From assembly GCA_030433005.1 (NCBI GenBank), contig JAUILQ010000056.1, forward strand, positions 1 to 37,550: a stretch of DNA of 37,550 bases, given 5' to 3'. This document shows, piece after piece, positions 32,219 through 37,550 of the stretch (positions within the stretch are counted from its first letter, which is position 1; every line of letters starts with the position of its first letter). The translations under genes were made by a program, and so were the position numbers. Below the pieces are notes generated by a model. The model ran no database searches, was not told the origin of the DNA, and saw only the letters and a list, made by a program, of their open reading frames with translations. Source of the DNA: Alphaproteobacteria bacterium. Lineage in GTDB: Bacteria; Pseudomonadota; Alphaproteobacteria; Kiloniellales; DSM-21159.

Positions 32219-32734
32219 ATGCGACGCTCTCCGACACCGAGCGGCCGGGCCGGCGGCCGCGGCTTCTGGACCGCCGAGCGGATCGGCGTGCTGGAGCGGC
32301 TGTGGGCCGAGGGGCTGGCCGGCAGCGCCATTGCCGAGCGGCTCGGCACGACCAAGGACGCGGTCGTCTCCAAGGCGCACCGCCTGGCGCTCGAGGCCCG
32401 GGTACCCGACGGGCCGCCGGAGCCGCGCCCGAGCCGCTGGGAGCGTCGCCTGGCCGCGCTGGCCGCGGGCACCGGCATCACCGTGGAGCGGCTGCTCGCG
32501 CTCCGGCGGCAGCACCGTGGCCGGCCGCGCGGGCAGGGGCTGTTCGAGCGCTGCCAGTACATCGAAGGCGACCTGAAGCAGGGCGGCCGGCGCTGCGGGC
32601 GGCCGACGGTCCGCCATGCCGACGCCTGGCCCTACTGCGAGCGCCATCTCGCGCGCTGCCGCCGGCCGCACCGCGCCGCGGCACCGGCAACGGCGGAGGA
32701 GGTGCCTGCTGTCGACGCCCAGCGCGCCGCCTGA
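32219..32734 (+). CDS. GcrA-family regulator
   Basis: A 171-residue protein of the GcrA cell-cycle-regulator family, confined mostly to Alphaproteobacteria; GcrA binds sigma-70 and methylated GANTC sites. The N-terminal HTH is clear (FWTAERIGVLERLWAEGLAGSAIAERLG then AVVSKAHRLAL). The C-terminal sigma-binding end has the Cys-rich block RCQYIEGDLKQ, CGRP and YCERHLARC. The start at 32219 is preferred because GAGGGA lies 8 bases upstream; the ATG at 32201 has none. It diverges from the chemoreceptor gene. Being shorter on conserved sequence than Caulobacter GcrA, it may be a paralogue. Confidence 0.82.
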   Translation: MRRSPTPSGRAGGRGFWTAERIGVLERLWAEGLAGSAIAERLGTTKDAVVSKAHRLALEARVPDGPPEPRPSRWERRLAALAAGTGITVERLLALRRQHRGRPRGQGLFERCQYIEGDLKQGGRRCGRPTVRHADAWPYCERHLARCRRPHRAAAPATAEEVPAVDAQRAA

Positions 32735-32746
32735 ACGGCACCGGCG

Positions 32747-33511
32747 ATGCCGGCGCCGAGCGACTGGCGGCGCTTCCTGGCGCAGGCGCGGCTGCTGCGC
32801 CGCTGGTACGCCGGGCTGCTCGACGCGCTCCTCGAGGCCGACCGCCGGGGCTTCGCCGGGGGCGCGGAGCAGGCCGACGAAGCCGCCGCGGTGGCCGAGG
32901 CCTTCGACCGGGCGCTGTGGCGGCTGGAGCGGCTGCTGATCGCCGGATCAGCCGAGCAGCCCGGCCTCGACGGCCGCCTCGGCGAGGATCCACAGGCCGA
33001 GCACGGCGAACAGCAGCGCCGCGGCCCAGCGCAGCGCCGTCAGCGGCAGGCGGGCGAGCAGCCGCGGCCCGAGGAACAGGACGGGCAGGTTGGCGATCAT
33101 CATGCCCAGGGTCGTGCCGAGCGTGACCGCGAGCACGTCCTGGAAGCGGGCGCCGAGGGCGATCGTGGCGACCTGCGTCTTGTCGCCGATCTCGACCAGG
33201 AAGAAGGCGACGAGGGTCGCGAGAAAGGCGTCGCGACCGCGCGTCTCGGCCTCGGACTCCTCGAGGCTGTCGGGCTTCAGCGACCAAGCCGCCATGGCCA
33301 GGAAGCCGGCGCCGACGGCGGCGCGGAACCAGGCGCCCTCCAGCCAGGCCGCGAGCTCCGCGCCGGCCAGCGCCGCCAGGCCGTGGTTCGCCAGGGTCGC
33401 CAGCAGGATGCCGGCGGCGATCGTCCAGGGCCGGCCGAAACGGCAGGCGAGCAGCACGGCGAGCAGCTGCGTCTTGTCGCCGATCTCGGCGATCGCGACG
33501 ACGAGGCTTGA
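32747..33511 (+). CDS. uncertain frame after the GcrA-family gene
   Basis: An ATG 12 bases after the GcrA-type stop opens a frame whose first 68 residues look like a real helical protein (DWRRFLAQARLLRRWYAGLL, EAFDRALWRLERLLIAG). Beyond 32948 the frame runs antisense to the UPF0016 gene up to 33511 and becomes low-complexity, as expected of a shadow frame. Either the true product is short and a sequence change removed its stop, or only the first part matters. No ribosome-binding site stands out. Confidence 0.25.
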   Translation: MPAPSDWRRFLAQARLLRRWYAGLLDALLEADRRGFAGGAEQADEAAAVAEAFDRALWRLERLLIAGSAEQPGLDGRLGEDPQAEHGEQQRRGPAQRRQRQAGEQPRPEEQDGQVGDHHAQGRAERDREHVLEAGAEGDRGDLRLVADLDQEEGDEGREKGVATARLGLGLLEAVGLQRPSRHGQEAGADGGAEPGALQPGRELRAGQRRQAVVRQGRQQDAGGDRPGPAETAGEQHGEQLRLVADLGDRDDEA

Positions 33512-33571
33512 GCTGAGCAGGATGTCCAAGGGGCGTCCATCGGGGGCCGGGCAGCGGTTGGCCAACGACAC
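32948..33571 (-). CDS. UPF0016/TMEM165-GDT1 family manganese exporter
   Basis: An inner-membrane cation exporter of about 207 residues with two copies of the hallmark E-x-G-D-K-T motif (EIGDKTQLL in TM1 and EIGDKTQVAT in TM4), six TMs overall. Bacterial members export Mn(II). It lies behind a yybP-ykoY manganese riboswitch, which is the usual control of this family. The start is taken as GTG 33571, since GGAAGG is 5 bases upstream and is sequestered by a complementary GCCTTCC; family N-termini begin near the TTG at 33529 (LDILLSS), an alternative giving 193 residues. Confidence 0.9.
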   Translation of the reverse strand: MSLANRCPAPDGRPLDILLSSSLVVAIAEIGDKTQLLAVLLACRFGRPWTIAAGILLATLANHGLAALAGAELAAWLEGAWFRAAVGAGFLAMAAWSLKPDSLEESEAETRGRDAFLATLVAFFLVEIGDKTQVATIALGARFQDVLAVTLGTTLGMMIANLPVLFLGPRLLARLPLTALRWAAALLFAVLGLWILAEAAVEAGLLG

Positions 33572-33575
33572 CGCG

Positions 33576-33605
33576 GCCTTCCTGCCCGACCCTGTCGCGG
33601 AAGGC
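33576..33605 (-). promoter_or_regulatory. ribosome-binding-site sequestering hairpin (riboswitch expression platform)
   Basis: On the minus strand GCCTTCC (33605-33599) pairs perfectly with GGAAGGC (33582-33576), which holds the GGAAGG before the GTG start. The hairpin follows directly after the riboswitch P1 stem, so opening or closing it would control translation of the exporter. Confidence 0.5.
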
Positions 33606-33772
33606 GCGGCGTCATTGGTCTCGCCGGAGCGCGGGCGCGGAGGCACTTCTCCTCGCGCTGTCCCGGCCCTTCCGCGCCACGGCGTGCCCGCCAAGTCTGT
33701 TGACGCGGAAACCGCGGGTCCGGCGCCGGCTGGCCCCGTCGTCGCGGCTGGCTACTCCCCAGATGACGGCGC
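33606..33772 (-). promoter_or_regulatory. yybP-ykoY manganese riboswitch
   Basis: On the minus strand the two signatures of this class are present: GGGGAGTAGC (33760-33751) and GGCGAGACCAATG (33625-33613). GTCAACAGACT (around 33702-33692) also matches a segment often seen between them. The closing P1 stem is GCGCCGTCAT (33772-33763) with ATGACGCCGC (33615-33606), one internal mismatch. The element is about 167 bases, and the downstream gene is an UPF0016 Mn exporter, the known target type. Mn(II) binding turns such genes on. Confidence 0.85.
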
Positions 33773-33773
33773 T

Positions 33774-33802
33774 GCTTTACCTGCCGGCGCCGGAAGGGTC
33801 AA
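33774..33802 (-). promoter_or_regulatory. sigma-70 promoter of the riboswitch transcript
   Basis: On the minus strand TTGACC (33802-33797), 17 bases, then TAAAGC (33779-33774). Transcription would begin within a few bases of the riboswitch P1 stem, which fits well. Confidence 0.55.
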
Positions 33803-33898
33803 GGGATCCGCCCGTCCATGCCTGGAAAACAGGCAGTCGCAAGATTGGAACGATTTTAGGCATTGTTCGTGATGCGGCGCACAAATGTCGAGCAACCG

Positions 33899-33912
33899 GC
33901 GGTCGTGACCGC
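33899..33912. promoter_or_regulatory. inverted repeat upstream of the urt promoter
   Basis: GCGGTC and GACCGC flank GT. It lies about 90-105 bases before the sigma-54 promoter, where an enhancer-binding protein would sit, but it does not match the usual NtrC consensus, so its role is uncertain. Confidence 0.25.
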
Positions 33913-34002
33913 GAGGCCGCCGCCTTGCCGATCGCGCCCGGGACAGTTCGAAAGTCGCACATTTCTGCCCCGTTCAGGCCTTGCACCTCAACCGAGGCGA
34001 TA

Positions 34003-34018
34003 TGGCACGGCGATTGCT
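34003..34018 (+). promoter_or_regulatory. sigma-54 promoter of the urt operon
   Basis: TGGCACG (34003-34009), 4 bases, TTGCT (34014-34018): a full match to the sigma-54 consensus, with the invariant GG (-24) and GC (-12) exactly 10 bases apart. Transcription would start near 34029, 33 bases before the urtA ATG. Indicates nitrogen control by NtrC or a similar activator. Confidence 0.82.
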
Positions 34019-34061
34019 GTAATTGCTGCGCTGCAATCTTAGATCGGGAGGCACCAACAAA

Positions 34062-35366
34062 ATGATGGGACGACGCAGCGTTCTTTCCGCCGCCGCGGGG
34101 GCGGCGCTTCTGGCCTCGGCGGCGCTGCCGCTGGCCGCCGGGCCGGCTCTGGCCCAGGACACCATCAAGGTCGGCATCCTGCATTCGCTGTCCGGCACCA
34201 TGGCGATCAGCGAAACCACGCTGAAGGACGCCATGCTGATGCTCATCGAGGAGCAGAACAAGAAGGGCGGGCTTCTCGGCAAGCAGCTCGAGCCGGTCGT
34301 CGTGGACCCGGCCTCCGACTGGCCGCTGTTCGCCGAGAAGGCGCGCGAGCTGATCTCGGTCAACGAGGTCGCGGCGGTCTTCGGCTGCTGGACTTCGGTG
34401 TCGCGCAAGTCCGTGCTGCCGGTCTTCGAGGAGCTCAACAGCCTGCTGTTCTATCCGGTGCAGTACGAGGGCGAGGAATCCCAGCGCAACGTCTTCTACA
34501 CCGGCGCCGCGCCGAACCAGCAGGCGATCCCGGCGGTCGACTACCTGGCCGAGGTCGAGGGCGTCGAGCGCTGGGTGCTGGCCGGCACCGACTACGTCTA
34601 CCCGCGCACGACCAACAAGATCCTGGAGACCTACCTCAAGGACCAGGGCGTCGCGGCCGAGGACATCATGATCAACTACACGCCGTTCGGGCATTCCGAC
34701 TGGCAGTCGATCGTGGCCGAGATCAAGCGCTTCGGCTCCGAGGGCAAGAAGACGGCGGTGGTCTCGACGATCAACGGCGACGCCAACGTACCCTTCTACA
34801 AGGAGCTGTCGAACCAGGGCATCGAGGCCAGCGACATCCCGGTCGTCGCCTTCTCGGTCGGCGAGGAGGAGCTGGCCGGCATCGACACCGCGCCGCTGGT
34901 CGGCCACCTGGCCGCCTGGAACTACTTCATGAGCGTCTACACGCCGGAGAACGAGGAGTTCATCAAGACCTGGCACGCCTTCATCGGCGACGAGTCGCGG
35001 GTCACCAACGACCCGATGGAGGCCCACTACATCGGCTTCAACATGTGGGTGAAGGCGGTCGAGAAGGCCGGCACCACCGATCCCGACGCGGTGATCGATG
35101 CGATGATCGGCGTCTCCGTCCCGAACCTGACGGGCGGCGTCTCGGCGATGATGCCGAACCACCACATCACCAAGCCGGTCCTGATCGGCGAGATCCAGGA
35201 CGACGGCCAGTTCGAGACGGTCTACGAGACCCCGGGCCTGGTCGTCGGCGACGCCTGGTCCGACTTCCTGCCCGACTCCAAGGACCTGATCGCCGACTGG
35301 CGCAAGCCGATGAGCTGCGGGAACTTCAACACCGCGACCGGCAAGTGCGGCGGCAAGGGCAGCTGA
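34062..35366 (+). CDS. urtA: urea ABC transporter substrate-binding protein
   Basis: A 434-residue periplasmic binding protein for urea, Leu/Ile/Val-binding-type fold. The signal peptide starts MMGRRSVLS (twin arginines at 4-5, possibly Tat) and is cut after ALA (residue 31). The mature part shows the UrtA blocks TIKVGILHSLSGTMAISE, GCWTSVSRKSVLPVFEELN, LLFYPVQYEGEESQRNVFYTGA, FGHSDWQSIV and the ending SCGNFNTATGKC. These are specific to UrtA rather than to amide or branched amino acid binders. Start follows GGGAGGCACC. First gene of urtABC; probably expressed under nitrogen limitation. Confidence 0.95.
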   Translation: MMGRRSVLSAAAGAALLASAALPLAAGPALAQDTIKVGILHSLSGTMAISETTLKDAMLMLIEEQNKKGGLLGKQLEPVVVDPASDWPLFAEKARELISVNEVAAVFGCWTSVSRKSVLPVFEELNSLLFYPVQYEGEESQRNVFYTGAAPNQQAIPAVDYLAEVEGVERWVLAGTDYVYPRTTNKILETYLKDQGVAAEDIMINYTPFGHSDWQSIVAEIKRFGSEGKKTAVVSTINGDANVPFYKELSNQGIEASDIPVVAFSVGEEELAGIDTAPLVGHLAAWNYFMSVYTPENEEFIKTWHAFIGDESRVTNDPMEAHYIGFNMWVKAVEKAGTTDPDAVIDAMIGVSVPNLTGGVSAMMPNHHITKPVLIGEIQDDGQFETVYETPGLVVGDAWSDFLPDSKDLIADWRKPMSCGNFNTATGKCGGKGS

Positions 35367-35385
35367 CCGACTGCCCCTGACCGAA

Positions 35386-35425
35386 GGTCCGGCCGGCCCG
35401 AATCCAAGGGCGGGTCGGCCGGACC
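35386..35425 (+). terminator. stem-loop between urtA and urtB
   Basis: GGTCCGGCCGGCCCG (35386-35400) pairs with CGGGTCGGCCGGACC (35411-35425), 15 bp with one G-U pair and a 10-base loop, then GCCTTCGGCTCTTCC. It would raise urtA over urtB, as in many ABC operons. Same design as at 9363-9398. Confidence 0.6.
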
Positions 35426-35484
35426 GCCTTCGGCTCTTCCAGACCTCGCCTTTTTCCCGACCTCCGCGTCCGGAGTGACCCCCG

Positions 35485-37146
35485 TTGTCGCTGCCCACCG
35501 TTTTCGCGTCGGCGCTCCGCCGTCTCGCCCTGCCGGTCCTGCTGGTGCCGCTCCTGGCGTTCGCCCTGCAGGGCGCCGCCACGGCACAGGACGACGCGCC
35601 GCTGCGCGCCCTCGTCGACAGCCTGGCCGAGGGCGGCTTCGACGGCACCGAGCGCGCCGTCGAGGCGCTTGCGGCGACCGGCGACCCGCGCGCCGTGCCG
35701 GTGCTCGAGGCGCTGGCCGAGGGCGACCTCTACGACCGCAAGGACGGCGGCGGCGTGTTCGCCGGGCGACGCGGCGGCGCCGGCTACATCCTGAGCGACC
35801 CGCTGACCGGCGAGGCGGCCGGCGAGGTCGGCCGCGGCGGGGTCGACAAGATCCGCGTCAACAACAACCTGCGCCGCGCCGTGCGCGCCGCGATCGGCGG
35901 CCTGACCCTGCGCAGCCCCGACCCGCAGCAGCGCCTGGCCGCGGCGCGGGCGATCTTCGACGCGGCCGACCCCGAGAACCTCGAGATCGTCGAGGCGGCG
36001 CTGGCCGAGGAGAGCGACCCGGCGGTCGCCGCCGTGCTCGCCGAGGCGCGGGCGCGCACGATCCTCGAGAGCGACGCGCCGCCGGCCGAGAAGATCGAGG
36101 CCGTCGAGACGATCCGCGCGCGCGGCGACCGCGAGGCCATGGCGATGCTGGCCGCGCTCGCCGGCGCTGCCGACGACGCGGTCGACCCCGAGGTGCGCGC
36201 GGCCGCCGCCGCCGGCGTCTCGGCGATCGAGCAGCGCCTGGCGCTCTGGGAGGCGCTGCAGAACGTCTGGTACGGCCTGTCGCTGGGCAGCGTGCTGCTG
36301 CTCGCCGCCATCGGCCTCGCCATCACCTTCGGCGTCATGGGCGTCATCAACATGGCGCACGGCGAGATGGTCATGCTCGGCGCCTACACGACCTTCCTGG
36401 TCCAGGAGACGATCCGCACCTCCGCGCCCGAGCTCTTCGGCTGGTCGATCTGGATGGCCCTGCCGCTGGCCTTCCTGGTCTCGGCGGCGGTCGGCGTGGC
36501 GATCGAGCGCGGCGTCATCCGCTTCCTCTACGGCCGGCCGCTGGAGACGCTGCTGGCGACCTGGGGCCTGTCGCTGATCCTGCAGCAGACCGTGCGCACG
36601 CTGTTCGGCGCCAGCAACAAGGAGGTCGGCGCGCCCGAGTGGATGAGCGGCGCGACCCAGGTCGGCGGCCTGCTGATCACCTACAACCGCCTCTACATCG
36701 TGATCTTCTCGCTGCTCGTCTTCGCCGCCCTGCTGGCCGTGCTCAAGCGCACCGCCTTCGGCCTGCAGATGCGCGCGGTGACCCAGAACCGGCGCATGGC
36801 CTCGTCGATGGGCATCCGCACGCCCTGGACCGACGCCATGACCTTCGCGCTCGGTTCGGGCATCGCCGGCATCGCCGGCGTGGCGCTCAGCCAGATCGAC
36901 AACGTCAGCCCGAACCTCGGCCAGGGCTACATCATCGACTCCTTCATGGTCGTGGTGTTCGGCGGGGTCGGCAACCTCTGGGGGACGCTGGTCGGCGCCT
37001 TCACGCTGGGCATCGTCAACAAGTTCCTGGAGCCCTACGCCGGCGCCGTGCTCGGCAAGGTCCTGGTGCTGGTCTTCATCATCCTGTTCATCCAGAAGCG
37101 CCCGCGCGGCCTGTTCGCGCTGAAGGGCCGGGCGGTGGACCAGTGA
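35485..37146 (+). CDS. urtB: urea ABC transporter permease
   Basis: A 553-residue permease. UrtB carries a periplasmic N-terminal region before the membrane part: here a signal-like segment (1-34) and residues 40-250 of helical HEAT-like repeats (AVEALAATGDPRAVPVLEAL...). From about 255 the LivH-type permease follows (SLGSVLLLAAIGLAITFGVMGVINMAHGE, AVTQNRRMASSMGIRTPWTD, and VVVFGGVGNLWGTLVGA). Start is TTG 35485, with GGAGTGA 6-12 bases upstream. Stop overlaps the urtC start (GTGA). Confidence 0.93.
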   Translation: MSLPTVFASALRRLALPVLLVPLLAFALQGAATAQDDAPLRALVDSLAEGGFDGTERAVEALAATGDPRAVPVLEALAEGDLYDRKDGGGVFAGRRGGAGYILSDPLTGEAAGEVGRGGVDKIRVNNNLRRAVRAAIGGLTLRSPDPQQRLAAARAIFDAADPENLEIVEAALAEESDPAVAAVLAEARARTILESDAPPAEKIEAVETIRARGDREAMAMLAALAGAADDAVDPEVRAAAAAGVSAIEQRLALWEALQNVWYGLSLGSVLLLAAIGLAITFGVMGVINMAHGEMVMLGAYTTFLVQETIRTSAPELFGWSIWMALPLAFLVSAAVGVAIERGVIRFLYGRPLETLLATWGLSLILQQTVRTLFGASNKEVGAPEWMSGATQVGGLLITYNRLYIVIFSLLVFAALLAVLKRTAFGLQMRAVTQNRRMASSMGIRTPWTDAMTFALGSGIAGIAGVALSQIDNVSPNLGQGYIIDSFMVVVFGGVGNLWGTLVGAFTLGIVNKFLEPYAGAVLGKVLVLVFIILFIQKRPRGLFALKGRAVDQ

Positions 37147-37550
37147 TCACCGCCTTCCTGCTGCGCGGCCTCGACCGCCGGGCCCAGTGGTTCCTGGCGC
37201 TGCTGGCCGCGGTCATGCTGGCGATCCCGCTGCTCAACCTCGTGGCGCCGCCGGGCTCCGGCCTGCACGTGCCGTCCTATGCCGTGACGCTGCTCGGCAA
37301 GTACCTCTGCTATGCCCTGCTGGCGCTCTCTGTCGACCTGATCTGGGGCTTCTGCGGCATCCTCTCGCTCGGCCACGGCGCCTTCTTCGCGCTCGGCGGC
37401 TACGCCATGGGCATGTACCTGATGCGCCAGATCGGCACGCGCGGCGTCTACGGCGACCCCGTGCTGCCCGACTTCATGGTGTTCCTGAACTGGCAGGAAC
37501 TGCCCTGGTACTGGCACGGCTTCGACCAGTTCTGGTTCGCCGCGCTGATG
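37143..37550 (+). CDS. urtC: urea ABC transporter permease, second subunit (partial)
   Basis: The first 136 codons of the second permease, cut by the right window edge. It starts with GTG 37143 overlapping the urtB stop by 4 bases (GTGA). The visible part has the LivM/UrtC pattern: VTLLGKYLCYALLALSVDLIWGFCGILSLGHGAFFALGGYAMGMYLM, then GDPVLPDFMVFLNW and ELPWYW, typical of UrtC. urtD and urtE ATPases are expected further right. Confidence 0.93.
   Translation, partial: MITAFLLRGLDRRAQWFLALLAAVMLAIPLLNLVAPPGSGLHVPSYAVTLLGKYLCYALLALSVDLIWGFCGILSLGHGAFFALGGYAMGMYLMRQIGTRGVYGDPVLPDFMVFLNWQELPWYWHGFDQFWFAALM

Noticed and set aside
33830..34000. NtrC binding site upstream of urtA
   Set aside because: No pair of half-sites close to TGCAC-N-GTGCA at proper spacing could be found.
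1..37550. CRISPR arrays, rRNA operons, prophage or toxin-antitoxin modules
   Set aside because: No regularly spaced repeats, rRNA-like stretches, phage structural genes or typical TA pairs were seen.

Overview
The window is about 37.5 kb of very GC-rich DNA (by eye near 70% G+C) with dense, short-spaced genes. Several genes point to an alphaproteobacterium, probably of the Rhodospirillales/Kiloniellales type: a GcrA-family regulator, a CC0125/CC1285-type lipoprotein, an HdeA-like periplasmic protein, a plant-type DGDG-synthase-like glycosyltransferase and an NtrC/sigma-54-style urea transport operon. This placement is inference; no rRNA or marker phylogeny is available.

Layout. 1-127 holds the last codons of an IS481-type transposase. 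256-1443 is a DGD-like glycosyltransferase. 1459-5873 (minus) is a run of a Nudix ADP-sugar pyrophosphatase, cysteine synthase, AlaX editing protein, mercaptopyruvate sulfurtransferase and a double GNAT protein. 6025-7260 is an alpha/beta hydrolase-OsmC fusion. 7676-13847 is a peptide/opine-type ABC transporter (binding protein, two permeases, fused double ATPase) whose second permease carries an unusual coiled-coil insertion. 14002-15302 has a 55-residue membrane protein, a candidate structured small RNA and a receiver protein lacking its phospho-acceptor aspartate. 15593-16811 is a small island bounded by tRNA-Asn and tRNA-Cys and containing a Nif11-type RiPP precursor and a divergent unknown small gene. 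16958-22341 holds a HAD phosphatase and TetR regulator (coupled), AidB, a single-domain receiver, and a 4-hydroxybutyryl-CoA-dehydratase-like protein. 22335-28712 is mostly envelope: two lipoproteins, an HdeA-like protein, a PLP dehydratase and two secreted multidomain proteins. 28825-32734 has a start-less coding region, an XRE regulator, a chemoreceptor and a GcrA-family protein. 32948-33772 is an UPF0016/TMEM165 manganese exporter under a yybP-ykoY riboswitch. 34062-37550 is urtABC, the urea transporter, behind a textbook sigma-54 promoter and running off the window.

How the parts work together. The clearest regulatory logic is: manganese sensing by RNA controlling a Mn exporter; nitrogen control (sigma-54) of urea uptake; and what looks like one TetR-type operator design (AAC-N3-GTT core, just after CTTGACC) in front of both aidB and the dehydratase-like gene, suggesting they share the TetR regulator encoded beside aidB. 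The most novel-looking item is the orphan Nif11 leader peptide gene with a 37-residue core, with no modifying enzyme in the window.
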